Shown here: piece after piece, positions 1 through 13,050 of the stretch | Position numbering within the stretch: position 1 is the stretch's first letter | Layout of the letters: each line of letters begins with the position of its first letter | Assembly (NCBI GenBank): GCA_907165065.1 | Contig: OU015539.1 | Span: 18,320,816-18,384,815, forward strand | Source of the DNA: Caprimulgus europaeus | Lineage: Eukaryota; Chordata; Aves; Caprimulgiformes; Caprimulgidae | Direction: 5' to 3' | Length of the DNA stretch: 64,000 bases | Notes under the pieces: generated by a model | The model's input: only the letters and a program-made list of their open reading frames with translations | Database searches by the model: none | Told to the model about the DNA's origin: nothing | Position numbers and translations under genes: made by a program

Positions 1-204
1 TTACTTCCTGAAAAATGCAAAATCAATCAATCAGTCAGTCAATCAACTCTTTTATTGAAAACGACCATGGTGGACAGAAGTCCAATATATAGTTTATACC
101 TCCTCTCCTACTACGCTCCTTTGCTAGATGTGTATTCCAACAAATCATCTTTGAAAGATGAGCTACATACAACAGCAAACAGCACGAGTGAGAGGTGACA
201 GTGT

Positions 205-402
205 CAACCACTTCACTGCCCAAGCACTGGCACGGGCTGCCCAGGGAGGTGTGGAGTCCCCTTCCCTGGTGGGACTGAACAGACGGACAGACGAGGTGCT
301 CAGGGACATGGGTTAGAGGTGGGATTGGCAGGGTTGGGTTTATGGTTGGAGTCAATGATCCTAAAGGTCTTTTCCAACCACTGTGGTTCTGTGACTCTGG
401 GA
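205..402 (+). mobile_element. CR1 LINE fragment, 3' end
   Basis: This matches the 3' part of the avian CR1 consensus on the plus strand: CGGGCTGCCCAGGGAGGTG, then GACGAGGTGCTCAGGGACAT and TCTTTTCCAACCACTGTGG, ending in the degenerate ATTCTGTGA-type tail. It is strongly 5'-truncated, which is usual for CR1. Confidence 0.85.
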
Positions 403-1363
403 AACACAAGACAGTTCCCAGTTATTTTAAAAAGCTGTCTGGGAACGAACGCAGCCTGCGGTGCTGTTCTCGCTCTCTACGTCAAGCCTGACCCCAGCAC
501 CGACAGTCTATTTCTTAATACATCTGAACAAACAGAAAACATTTTATTTTCTAATGCAAATTAAAATTACACATTAACAGCCAAAGGGGGGAAAAAAAAT
601 CACTGTTACGAGAGACCACCTGCAAACCAGGATGCTGATCTGCAACTGTGGAGGTCAGAGATCAGGCTACAACAGCACAGCAGCTACAGCACCAACAGAT
701 ACCTCATGTAACAAAGGTTTATGTCTTGCTTCTGTGTTTCTGAGATACTTCACTTGTGGGAGCCAAAATAAAACCTCCTGCTTCAGGCAAGTGAAGGAAA
801 AATTCAGGCCTCAAAACTCAACATGGAAAGAAGAATGGATCTGGTCACCCAAGTGCTCTACAAACACATAAGAGTTTTAAATTATAAATTAATTTTAAAT
901 TATTTTACCTCAACTATCTCAAAAAAAAAAAGCAGCACTGCAGCTGTTCAGCCACCCACAGCACTCTTGAGTTTCATATCCACCTCAACTTCTGAATTTC
1001 TACTCTTTTACTGTGTCTGTAATCATAATCTTAATATTAAAGTATGAGTAGTGTGAAACAGAGGAGCATCAAACACGTGCCCAGCCACTGGTAACACAGC
1101 AATTACCAGTATTACATGTATTTCTGAGGTGACCAACATCACAAGCAACACTGCATGGGAACAGACGGACAAATAAGAACCAAGTGCATGTTCTGCCCCT
1201 TCACCACACCTGACTGCAGCTTCACCTTGGTTCACTGCGAACAAGGGCAGAGCTGAACGTACCAGAGGAAAGAACTCGCTGTCTAAGGCTCAGATTATGC
1301 CTGGAGAAGCTGGCTAGACAACAGCCTGAAAGACACTGTTAGTACCTGCCTAAAAGTCACAAG

Positions 1364-1952
1364 TAGCACAGAGTCACAGCCTGGTGGGGCTGGAAGGGAC
1401 CTCTGGAGATCACCCAGTCCAACCCCCCTGCCAGAGCAGGTCCATCTCCAGCAGGTTGCACACGATGGTGTCCAGGTGGGTTTGAATCTCTCCAGAGATG
1501 GAGACTCCACACCCTCTCTGGGCAGCCTGGCCCAGGGCTCTGGCACCCTCACACTCAGGAAGTTTCTCCTCATGTTTCAGTGGAACCTCCTGTGCTCCAG
1601 TTTGTGCCCATTGCCCCTTGTCCTGTCACTGGGCACCACTGAGAAGAGTCTGGCCCCATCCTCTCGACACCCACCCTTTAGGTATTGATCAGCACTGATG
1701 AGATCCTCTCTCAGTCTGCTCTTCTCCAGGCTGAACAGCCCCAGCTCTCTCAGCCTCTCCTCATCAGAAAGATGCTCCAGCCCCTCATCATCTCTGTAGC
1801 CTCCACTGGACTCTCTCCAGAAGATTCCGGTCTTTCTTGAACTCAGGGACCCAGAACTGGACACAGCCTCACCAGAGCAGAGCAGAGGAGGAAGAGAACC
1901 CCCCTCAACCTGCTGGTCACACTCCTGAACCCCAGGAGACCACTGGCCAATA
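1364..1952 (-). mobile_element. CR1 LINE fragment
   Basis: On the plus strand it reads as CR1 in reverse: GGAAGGGACCTCTGGAGATC, CCCAGTCCAACCCCCCTGCC, then CTCTTCTCCAGGCTGAACAG and GAACTGGACACAGCCTCACC. It is of the same subfamily as the copy at 28391, since both carry the distinctive GTTGCACACGATGGTGTCCA block. ORFs across it are frame shadows. Confidence 0.92.
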
Positions 1953-2228
1953 ATAATGAAACAGTGTGCAATTGCCCCAGCCAGCAATAATCGGACTCAA
2001 TTTTATCTCATCCAGCTCTGATGTAGGTTCACCTGTGCATACGAACACACACTCACTGACACAAAAAATAGTATTTTGACCAGGAACAGGACAGCCATGA
2101 CCCCTTGAATCAGCAATTACATCACAACTACACCCTTTCTGCAAGGTGGAGAAAAATAAATTGCATTTCTGACACATTCAGCTGCTCTGGCTTTTCCTGC
2201 AGCCAAACACTACTGCAGAAATATACAA

Positions 2229-2598
2229 TCATAGAACCACCGAATGTTGTGTGTGGGAAGGGACCCACCAGGATCATCAGTCCAACTCCTGTCCCTGCAC
2301 AGGACAATCCCAACATTCACACCATGTCCCTGAGGGCCTTGGCCAAATGCTGCTGGAATCTTGTCAGCCTTGGGGCCATCAGCACCTCCCTGGGGAGCCT
2401 GTGCCAATGCTCCACCACCCTCTGCCTCAAGAACCTTTTCCTCATGGCCAACCTCCCCCTCCCCTGCCACATCTTCCTGCCATGGCCTCTGCTCCTGGCG
2501 TTGGTGGCCAGAGAGAAGAGCTCAGCGCCTGCCCCTCCTCTTCCCCTTGGGAGGAAGTTCCAGACCCCCAGGAGATCTCCTCTCAGTCTCTGCTCTGT
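2229..2598 (-). mobile_element. CR1 LINE fragment (older subfamily)
   Basis: The 3' end reads TCATAGAACCACCGAATG, followed by the diagnostic CAGTCCAACTCCTGTCCCTG and CCTTGGCCAAATGCTGCTGG. It shares this subfamily with the longer copy at 31461. It breaks off just where CTCCTCTTCTCCAGGCTG would be expected, so it is a short 5'-truncated piece. Confidence 0.9.
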
Positions 2599-3959
2599 CC
2601 CATGGACATTCATGGCTAAGAACAAAGAGGGAGAATAAAACTCTCTCTGCTGACGTAGGAAAAATTTCTTCACTTCAGCTGACAACCAGGAGAGTTTATT
2701 GGTAGTTGAACTCAGGAAATTCTTCTAATTTCTAACATATCTTAACATCATAACCAAGACTTACAGGAAAAAGAAGTAATAAGGGAAATTAGCTCCTTGG
2801 TCAAGTTAAAGTTCTGGCTGCTTGGCAATTTCTACTGTAAAGATGCTTAAAATTAAGTCAAATTATTACACAACAAGACTTTTGACAGACATGTCTCTAC
2901 ATCCTTGGACATTAAAAAACACGTGAACAGAGAAAATGTTATCACAGCACATCTCACTACGTTCCACTCCCAGCCTGAAAGCTGGCAAAAGATCATTATC
3001 GTGGGGAATTTCTGATAGGTGCAAAAATCCTGGCTTTTATGACAGCGCAGTCTGAAACCACGGCACTGGTTAGAACCGTACCTGGCTGTTCACACACTGC
3101 TGCTAGAGAATAAACTGCTGGCAGAAGGTTTAGAGCACATCTCTGAGAGATGAGAGTTTGACATTGGTTCTCTCTAAAAACCTGGACAAACACGCTTGTC
3201 TGGCTCATTAGTTTTATCTGCATCACGGAGGTATTTTGATTATTAACGTTGGTAGGAATGTTTTCAAGGCTACAGAAGTGTTATGTTGTGACTTGCCTCG
3301 TGTTATCCCAGATACCCTGGAACCTGCCTCATCCATTACAGCTATTTACCTCGTGCTAAAGTGCTACGGCATTTATTTAATTAACTTCATCTTCAAAAAC
3401 CTCTCTCGCCGCAGTCACTGTTGGAACCACGTGATCAGAGGTTCCCAGCAGCACTGCTGATGTTAGAACATGGGCACATCTAACACCACAATGAACAAAA
3501 GCTCTTTAGGGGGAGCAGGGAATGCAGACCATTCCAATGTCACCACTGCAGCAAGGAACGCTTCAGCAGACGTTGATGTAAAGTCCTGGAAACACAGATG
3601 AGAAAAACAGGAGGAGTTAGGTCCCTCTAAAGTTTCCATTTTAAAAGACTCAAGTTCAAATTGTTGTTTTATTTTTCCAACTGGTTTAATCTTTGAACTG
3701 TTTCTTTTTCTTTAGTCTTTTTTTGTTCAGTAAAAGCTTTCTGCAGAACTTCCTTAGAACTTTTCAGCACGTCTAATACCATAAAAGCCAATGAACTGTT
3801 CTGGTTAACATGCAGAAAAATATCTGAATTTAAAAACCAGAGAGAACAGAAAACAAATTAATACCATTCAAGGCAGTTATTCTCACTCCCTGAAGACTGT
3901 ATTCACTCTTCACAATTAAGAAATCCTACACAAACGGGTTAAGAGACTTTTTTTCTTTT

Positions 3960-4445
3960 TTTTGCTTGTACATGTGATGCTTTCCTCCCATACCCAGTCA
4001 TCAATTATCTTTAATATCCATGCAAGGTGTAGTGTTTGCTTTGATTTGGTTGTTTATGCTCTCATTATTAAAAATCCCTGCCTCAGTGCTGGCAACAGCA
4101 GCTGTATTGCATTTGCAAAACGAACGGCAATCAGAGCTGACAGCAGCCAGGCAGCCCAGCTCCCCGGCTCCACAAGAGGCTGCTTTATCCTGCCCCTGGC
4201 CCACTCCACATCTGACAAGTGACAAGACATCTATAATACAGTAACAAATGCTCCAATATATTCACCCAACCTAAACAAATGTCGGCGGCAGCGGCTGCCT
4301 CTGCTAATCCAGGCCAGAAAGCGCCGGGCGATTCCCTTCCCATTTGCCTGTCTGCTAATTAGGCGAGAACAAAGCCCCATTGTCGGGCTCTCCCCCAGCT
4401 CTGTGTGCCTGCGTGTGCCTGCAGTGGCACGTACAGACTCCATCT
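3960..4445. promoter_or_regulatory. Candidate intronic regulatory block
   Basis: This non-repeat block in intron 5 becomes GC- and CpG-richer than its surroundings (GTCGGCGGCAGCGGCTGCC, GCGCCGGGCGATTCCC). It contains two TCF/LEF-type cores, CTTTGAT at 4039-4045 and AACAAAG at 4368-4374, and a homeodomain-type TAATTAG at 4356-4362. The motifs are short and common, so this is only a suggestion. I have no conservation data. Confidence 0.2.
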
Positions 4446-4993
4446 ATTTACAGGTAACTCTGGAAATCTCTAGATTGTGGGGGAAAGAAAAATTCAGATA
4501 AACTGGAAAAATGGGGAAGCTTTTACCTTTTCTCCAAGGAACAAACAGTGAGCACTGTCTGAAAGGAGTGTGTCAGGAGCACCTCGCAGGCAACTCTCTG
4601 ACAAGCTGTTTGAGCACGGTGCCCTTGAGAAACTAAAAAGATTTATCAGAAAAGCAAGAGATGTTGCTAGCTGCTGTAACACAGTGAATATGGGAGTGGG
4701 AAAAACCTTCCTTATTCTATATGGAGTATGTGAAAACAGGTAAGGTTGCCATGCTGTTTCATAAACTTGCCAACATTCAAAACAACCACATCACCTTGCA
4801 CACGGGTTTAGCATCAGCCACTCTCCACACCACAGGAAAAACGATGTAATGAAACTCACTGTCAGAGGTTTAAATCAACAGCGCTGTGTAACACCCCATT
4901 CCTGCTCCTCAACTGCCACAGAAAATAAAATCTTTAAGGAGTTGAAACAAACTTTGGTAAGACCTAGAAATAACTGGGAATTCTTTTTATAGA

Positions 4994-5517
4994 TTTGAGT
5001 CCTGGGTTCAGTGTTGGGCCCCTGACTCCAAGAAGGACCTGGAGGTGCTGGAGCGTGTCCAGAGAAGGGCAGCGGAGCTGGGGAAGGGTCTGGAGCACAA
5101 GTGTGCTGAGTTCCTGGCTGAGGGAACTGGGGGTGTTGAGCCTGGAGAAAAGGAGGCTGAGGGGAGACCTTCTGGCTCTGTCCAAGTCCCTGCAAGGAGG
5201 GTGCAGAGAGGTGGGGGTGGGTCTGTTCAACCAAGGACCAAGGGACAGGACAAGAGGAAATGGGCTCCAGTTGTGGCCAGGGCAGTTGAGATGGGATGTG
5301 AGGAAGAATTTCTTTGCTGAAAGGGTTCTGAGGCATTGGAAGGGGTTGCCCAGGGCAGTGGTGGAGTCCCCATCCCTGGAGGGATTGCAGAGTCGTGTAG
5401 ACACAGTGCTGAGGGACATGGGTCAGTCGGGGACTGGTCAGTGCTGGGTTCATGGTTGGACTCAATGAGCTTAAAGGGCTTTTCCAATCCAGGCCATTCT
5501 GGGATTCTGTGACTCCC
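4994..5517 (+). mobile_element. CR1 LINE fragment
   Basis: This plus-strand CR1 runs from GAGTCCTGGGTTCAGTGTTG through GGTGCTGGAGCGTGTCCAGA, GAGCCTGGAGAAAAGGAGGC and GGTTGCCCAGGGCAGTGGTG to the 3' tail GGATTCTGTGACTCCC. It is the same subfamily as the copy at 33435, and the small copy at 38046 is also related. Open frames inside are degenerate. Confidence 0.93.
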
Positions 5518-8205
5518 CTTGGGTACCTTAACAGAGCCTGTTGCAACATGAACAGCACTGCACATCCCAGTTCAGGTTTTTATTTGTCTTCCAGTCTAAG
5601 AGGAAGAGAGCACTGCTTCACACCGCGGGACGCTGGTGGGCTGGGAACAGGCGATGCCCTCTCCTACCTGACCCCACAGGCTGGGGAGAGCACCCAGTGC
5701 ACATCAGCTTCACCAGTTTCAAACCCAGAGTTGTGTGCCATGGGTGTAGGCAACCAACAAAACAGAGACAGGAAAGGTTTACTTGAAAGAATGTTTTGAG
5801 TGCCCACATTCAGAGAGGACTTGATTTAACTGGAAGGTAAGTAGGCATAAGGAAAACTAACGCTTGTGACAAAGAAAGGAAATACCAGAGCACTCGCAGA
5901 ACTCCTGATGACATCGTATCTGTCTGCATGTTGCACTGAAAAGCTGTTGTCTACTGTTTCTTCCTTTATCTCAGGAGCAGAATTCTAAGTTACTGTGCCT
6001 GAACCAGAGAAATCCCCTACAATTCAGTGTTTTGACACATTCATACAGCCATTAAAAAACCCCCAGGAACAGAAGATTAATTAACCTGTGCAGCTGGCAA
6101 GATCAGCAGCACAAAACAGCTGACTGAGGCACAAATCATGGTTCTCCCAGAGAAAAGTCATTGCAACAGTCACAGTTACCCTGCTTGGATGTAGGACTGA
6201 GCTTCTGTGAGACACCCGGAGCTTGTACACACCCAGCACTACACTTGCGAGCACAAAGCTTTGTAAGGTTACTACTCAGATAGCAGTAGATAACTTCTAT
6301 GAAGATTTACTCAAAATAGTGTAACAGCCATAACTGCACTGGTAGGAACTAGAAGCAAGGACCAGCACCACTGTCTGGCTGTCACCGTACCAAGCAAAGA
6401 ACTTACACAGAGGTTTCATCCAAAGATCTCAAAGCACTCAGTTGTTCAAGTCTTACCCTCCCCCACCAAGGTCTATCAATACTGTATGTGCTTTAAAGAG
6501 AGAACAAAGAAAGTTGGAAATCTGAATGTTAGCTTACATAGTCCCAGCTTCTACCTTTTATTCTGCTTTTTCTGAACAAAAAAAAGAACATCCCTTTGCG
6601 CAGAATTCTTAATAACGGTTCCTCGTCAGCCATAGGAAAAAGGATGGGCCAAGAAAAAGTCTGTCAGGAACCCTCACTGCTAGAAAAAGGTGCAGTGCTG
6701 GGACTCTGGTATTTCCTTGCAAAGCGTGGGGTTTAAGTTTCTGTGCACCTCCTCGCTGCTGGAGACAGCCAACCCCAGCGGCTCAGAGGAAGGAATCCCT
6801 GACTCAGGAGTGACAGCCACTTCACCACCTTGCTTCTGAGTTTTGGCAGTGACACCTCCAAACACACACATACAACGAGCACAAATTCATTACAAGCCAA
6901 CAAGATGCATAATTAATATTTTTTCAAAAAGATAATGAACAGAGATACACTTAAAGTAGTTTTTCTACAATCCCATTTCTGCTGACTTCTAATTGCAGAC
7001 GTTTCCCACTCACCAAGAGACCAGATCGGTGTCTCTGCACTGCTGCCCTCCTCCACACACAGCAGTGAACACTTGACATCCCACAGGCCCTCTCTGAGGC
7101 TCACCCCTGTGTAATGCTTTGACGTTTACGCATTATTTATTGTGCTCCAACTATGATGGAGCCACAGCCAATTCCATTTTGAGCTCACAATCATCTGTCA
7201 AAGGGTAAACATCACGGGGAAAAAAGCTACAAGCTGTAAATAAGGGTTTGCAAAACCTGGGAGCATCTCATCCTCGCTGCTGCAACACTGATGAAGTGAA
7301 ATAGAGCCTGGCCACCCGCTGTCTGAGGAGGCAGTCAAGGTACAGCAGCACCACAAGTTCTCACTGGGTCTTGGGAACTTTCCACTCGTACCTGGCCCAT
7401 GGTGAGTGCAAGATAACCAAGTTTACACACCAGCCTTTGCAGTGCAGACCCAGGGTGGGGTTCCCCTGCAGTGTAAAACCAGAATCAATCCAGAGCCTCA
7501 GCGCTGCTGAAAAGGGAGAGTGTTGCTTTTTCCTTAGACATACACAGAAACAAACCCCTAAGCACACACAAAACGAGCTAGTTACCCTCTCCAGACAGCG
7601 TCTGAGAGTCCTGGAACGTGGGCAGCGATCTGAAACGTGCACCAAAGCTTGAAGAGAGAGTTTCACTCACCAGCCCTGCAAAACCACTGACAAGAGGGCT
7701 GGGACATGATAGGGCAGATCTTCCAGAATGCTCCCCAATACCTCCAGGTTTCTTCCTTACAGGATGTTTCTAATGGCTTTTACCCAGTGAAATTAGAAAC
7801 AAGTCCATTTCCATAGGAGGTTATTTCATTTTGTGGCTACACAAAGAGCTCCCAATTTAGGAGGATAAAAGTTGCTATGAATAGCAAGTACTGTCAGCTT
7901 TTCATACAGATCAAATAAAATCATAAACATACTAACAAAAGCCAGGGGACAACAGATTCAAAACAAACAAGATCTACACATGAATGAAAGAAAAAAAAAA
8001 CATTCATGAAATTTTCATGAAACGGAGTAGACAGAAATAGAAGAGGGAACCTTTAGACTTCCTAGATTGGCAGGAACTTATTGCTGGACAGTTTTTCAAC
8101 CCTTGCTGGTGAATGGCAAAGGTCTCAGTGACATACAGCTCCACATAAAAGTGTTTCTTACCGAGTAACTAACCCCAGCCCATTGCCTTAGTGCTAGGGA
8201 ATCAG

Positions 8206-8356
8206 TAGAATCACCAAATCACAGACTGGTTTGGGTGGGAAGGGACCTTTCAAGACCATCTAGTCCAACCCCGCTGCAGTGAGTTTCCAGGGATGGGGCT
8301 TCTACAACCTCTCTGGGCAACCTGGGCCAGGGTTTCACCACCCTCACTGCAAAACA
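8206..8356 (-). mobile_element. CR1 LINE fragment, short, with internal deletion
   Basis: It reads ACTGGTTTGGGTGGGAAGGG and CATCTAGTCCAACCCCGCTG, then jumps from GCAGTGAG directly to TTTCCAGGGATGGGGCTTCT. About 65 bp present in the sister copies at 44903 and 54343 are missing. It ends after the ACCACCCTCACTGCAAAA segment. Confidence 0.88.
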
Positions 8357-9288
8357 ACAAAATAGGATGGGCTTGGAGTCAGGAGTGTAACACAGGAAAT
8401 GCTATTTACTCATCAGCCCACCACATCTCATTTCACAGCCTGGAACCTGAGTAATTCTCCACCTTGCAGGAACCACCGCAGACTAGTTGTAGCTTTGACC
8501 CATTATCCAAACCTTCCCTCTTATCTGGTGCAAAACAGCCCCAGGTCCTTTCAGGAGATCATCTGCTGGCTGGAGGGAAGACATCGCTACGATTAAGGAG
8601 CTGATGTGGCTGCAGGCATTGAGGGAGATACCAACTACACAAAACCCTTCTTCAGAGAAGGATCACAGTAACCTTTAAGAAGCCTCATCTTGGTCTAACA
8701 AAAGAAAAACATGAGACTGACTATTCTTTGGTAAGCAAGGAAGCATGATACACCTTTGGGAGTGCAGTAGGAAGAGGGGAAACAAGGAGAAAGTCCTCCA
8801 GAACTTCTGGATAACATATGGTAGTCAGACACCAGGAACAGGACAGAACACAGCTATGAAGTCAAAGCATGTTGCAACCAAAAGATCATGGTTTTCCACG
8901 GCTGCATTTCAATCACAGAGTGGGCAAGGGAGAGGGACAGGCATGCAGGCATCTGCCAAGGGTCTAGAAAATAAGGGAAAATCGAGTCGTTTGTTCTCCT
9001 CATGACAAACACGTTAGGACACGAGTGCTCCTTCCCAACAACGCTAGAACAGAATCTCAGTTTATCTACTCATATGTAAGATTTCTCTTCAAGTATCTTC
9101 AAACTGCTGGAAGACTCCTGAGAGTTATTTTAGGTTATTCACACAACGCCAGCAGAGGCTGTCACAGGTATTTCAGAGCCGATTGACAGCAGTTATCCCA
9201 AATGACAAATGTCTCCCCACCCCTTCCCTTTCATCAAGGGGCTGTTCATCTCTAATTAGCAGTAGATCTATTTAATCAGAAAGTCTGG

Positions 9289-10307
9289 TGTGTTGGGTTT
9301 CTGTGTGGGGCTGGTTTTGGTAGCGTGGGAAGGGGCTACAAGAATGGCTCCTGTGAGAAGCTTCAGGAACCTCCCCTGGCTCCAAGGATAACCCACCTCC
9401 AGCCCAGGCTGAGCCAATCAGCAACAGGGAAACACCTCTGTGTATGCATATTTATGAGGGGAAGAACCAGTTTGGGAAAAAAAAAAAAAAGAAGAAAAAA
9501 AAGGTGAGAGAACCATCAGAAGAGACTATTGACTTGAACAAAAAGAGCATCACCTTGAACAAAAAGAGCATCATTGCCATGAGGAAGGAGGATGAGGAGA
9601 GACAGAGAACCTCAGACACCCAGATCAGCAGGCACGGAGTAGGAGAAGGTAAATGGGGTCCCTGCAGCCCATGGAAGTTCAGTGGCAGAGCAGACACCCA
9701 CGTGTGGGCCGTGGAGGACTCCACACTGGAACAGAAAGCTAAGGGGCAGCTGAATGACTTTGAGAGCTCATGATGAGAAAGACCCCTGAGCAGGGGGAGG
9801 AGGTGCACTGGACCCATCTGCAGCCCGTGGTGTCCCCATGCCAGAGCCAGGAGCTGAGCCCGGAGAGGTCCGTGACTCCATGGGCAGCCGTGGTGGAACA
9901 CTTTGTTCCTGGACTCTTTCACCCCACGGGAGGGATCTCGGGTCGGGAAGAGCAGCAGAGAGGAACTGACTGAACCCCCATTCCCTGTCCCTGTGGCCTG
10001 GGGGAGAAGGGAGAGAAATGGGGAGCAAAGTGATGGGAGCCCGGGAAGAAGGGAGGGGTGGGGGAAGGTGCTGTCAGAGGTGGTTGTTGTGTCTCCCTGT
10101 CCTGCTCTGATTGATTGGGAACGAATTAAATGGATTTTTCTTCCCCCAGTGGAGTCTGTTTTGCCCATGCCCATCCCTGGTGAGTGAGCCCTCCCTGTCC
10201 TCCTCCCACCCCACCAGCCCCTTGGTGAGTTTCTATCCCCATCTCACAGGGTGTGGGGGGAGTGAGTACAGGGCATCGTGGTCTGAGCTGTGGCTGAACC
10301 CACCACA
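9289..10307 (+). mobile_element. Solo LTR of an avian ERV-like family (family 1, short form)
   Basis: It begins TGTGTTGGGTTTCTGTGTGG and ends TGAACCCACCACA, so it has TG...CA termini. A possible 5-bp target duplication with one mismatch flanks it (TCTGG left, TCTAG right). The 3' part carries AGTGGAGTCTGTTTTGCCC and CTGGTGAGTGAGCC, shared with the other family-1 copies; the AATAAA-type site is mutated. No retroviral gag, pol or env and no second LTR adjoin it, so it is a solo LTR or degraded remnant. An A/G-run at 9478-9505 is internal. Family assignment is from memory of common avian LTRs, not a database match. Confidence 0.75.
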
Positions 10308-11284
10308 TCTAGATTTGTCCATACCATTCCCTTTATCCATCAGGAGGGTGTGTCAGCAAAGGGACCTTCTTCTCTGGAGGTTAAATCACTTGAGAAGAAA
10401 TATTTCACAACAGAGGTTTTTGTCTGCCTGCTTCTCCTGCTTGGAGGCTTAGTTGCTCAAAGAAGCTGATGATTGCTCAGCCAAGGGACCACAGACAAAA
10501 AGCTTTTAGAACTTATGAAGTGCACCAAGAAACACCCGGGAGACCAGAAGGAAGTGCCTTAACATTCCTTCCTTCAGTATCTTCTGTCTCCTGCATACAA
10601 ACCAGCACAAGCCCTGCAGTATTAGCCAGCAGGTTCCAAAGCCACTGTTTTCTGTTCTGTACTGTGAAGAACAGCAGAGAGAAATAAGACACTGGAAATA
10701 TTACCCAGTCTTGATCAACTGCCTCAGCAATAGGATCAAGCACAAATAAGGAAAGTTGTCTCTTCAAATGCCTGAAGCTAGCGCCGCCTTCTCCAACTAT
10801 GAAAATTTGTGTTTTGTTTTGTTTCCTTTCAGAAAACAATTTCCTACTTAATTTGAGAAACTACAACTGTCACACCTTCCCAGGAGAAACCCTACAGCTC
10901 CTACCACCGAATAAGATTGCGTCAACAGACAAAGGTCTCCCACTTTCAAGCAAAAACCAGTTGCCTTCAGCAGGAGAAATGCATCTCTGGTGACTTGAGG
11001 TCAGCATGCCATATGTCTCAAATGACCACTCAGATTCTGACATACCAGGGAGGAGATTACTGCAAAAGCAGCTGGCTAGTTAAAAGTCTAGACTGAGATG
11101 TCTTAAAGGAACCAGATTTTAAAGAGTACCCAACACTCACTTGAGAGGGGGGAGCAGAAGAGGGAAGAAATTTTCCTTGTTACTGCTTTAAAACAACCAA
11201 CCTCTTGCCACTGATTAACTAAAAGAAGGTTCTGAAAATGAGTAACTTTTTTAGTTTGACATATTATGTTTACAGCTGAAGATG

Positions 11285-11912
11285 TGCCAGCAGCAGGGAC
11301 ACCTTCCACTAGACCAGGTTGCTCAAAGCCTCATCCAACCTGGCCGAGAACACTTCCAGGGAGGAGCAGCCACAGCTTCTCTGCCCAACCTGGGACAGGG
11401 TCTCACCACCCTCACACCAAACAATTTCTTCCTCACATCTCAGCTCCATCTCCCCTCTGACACTTTCAAGCCATCACCCCTTGTTCTGTCACTCCCTGCC
11501 CTTGGCCAAAGTCCCTCCCCAGCCTTCCTGGAGCCCCTTCAGGTACTGGGAGGCCACTGGAAGGTCTCCCCGGAGCCTTCTCTTCTCCAGGCTGAACAGC
11601 CCCAACTCTCTCAGCCTGTCCTCACAGCAGAGCTGCTCCAGCCCTGGCATCATCCTCGTGGCCTCCTCTGGACTGGCTCCAGTAGCTCCATGTCCTTGTG
11701 CTGTTGGTGGCCCCAGCACTGGAGGCAGCACTGCAGGGGGCGTCTCAGGAGAGCGGAGCAGAGGGGCAGAATCCCCTCCCTGGCCCTGCTGCCCACGCTG
11801 CTCTGGGTGCAGCCCAGGACACGGTTATTGGCTCTGTGCTGCCAGCTCACGGTGCCGCCTCATGTGGAGCTTCTTCTCCCCCAGCACCCCAAGTCCTTCT
11901 CCTCAGAGATGG
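11285..11912 (-). mobile_element. CR1 LINE fragment lacking its 3' terminus
   Basis: This long minus-strand CR1 contains GACACCTTCCACTAGACCAG, CCTTCTCTTCTCCAGGCTGA and GAGGCAGCACTGCAGGGGGC, and reaches the TGTGGAGCTTCTTCTCCCCC block. It begins abruptly at CAGCAGCAGGGACACC, so it lacks the last ~60 bp of the element. That is unusual because CR1 copies normally keep the 3' end. It is a near-identical inverted partner of the copy at 24808. Confidence 0.93.
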
Positions 11913-13050
11913 TCTTGATCAATACTACAGAGCTCTCAGCCTGAACATTACCAATACATGTGTTCTTCAATATCCAAAAGAGATGAAATCACTTAAGAGC
12001 CTCAGGGCTTTTCTGAACAAGAGCACTTTCTGACAGCGATATACAGCAACACTGCAAAGTTCTCTTTGCACCAGTAAATTCCCACCTGGACACAGATTTT
12101 GAGAACAAAATGCTTTTTTCCTCTTGCAGACATTTGTGTAATTCACATAAAAGCCTAATCTCGCAGAAGCTGATACGCCAAAGTGACTTCGTCCCTTTGC
12201 CCAAACCAACGGGGAACAGAACAGAGATTTGCTCCGCGCTGCTGCAGCCACAGCTCCTCAACTTTACTACAAGGGACTCAGGCAGAGAACAAAAAGTCAG
12301 TTGCTTGCAACCAAGGAGTTAATTAATAAGAGGGGAAAGAGAAGCACGTGAATATTGGCATAAGGCAGACAGGAAAACAAAAGATGTGGAGCTTGGGAAA
12401 GAAACAATCCATAAAACTGAACCAAAAGGCCACATTCTTATGCAAAACCAGGTTTCCTGGTACCATCCCACTTTTTTGCCCTCTTTTGACAGAACTCCCT
12501 TGACGGACTTTCTGGCCTGACAATGCCAAGGTGAAAGCACAGTCTAAGCAGTCAGTCCTGCTTCTGCTATCTGCCAAGACACCAAAAGCAGCCTGACCTT
12601 CACTCCCACTGCCAGAAACACAAGGTCAACGCGAATGGCTGAAAGGTTGTTCCGAGCATTCAGCAATGGTTTTTTAAAAGCTGTGAAAGTGAAAGTTTCC
12701 AAAGCTGGAAGGAGGAAAGAGAACGGTCTTTCAGAAGCTGCAAGAACTACCTTACAAGCCTTTCAATGGCAGCAGGATGAGCTAATGAAGCTGGTCCTTA
12801 AACCAAGAAGGTTCAGTGTTCAAATTCTGCTCCAAGTTCACAAATGAAAAGAACCCGTGACGCGTGCTTCAGCACTCGGAGGCACCAAGCCACATCAGAA
12901 AACGACTGATCTTTTGACTAGGCAGGTTGAAAACACATCCGAGACAGGCAGCAGAGTGTCCCTCAGTCTCTAGGAAAAAACATTCTCCAAAACCTTGCCT
13001 CATCCCTACCAGTGTTAATTGCCCACTTTTGTAAGGTGCGTTTTTAACAG

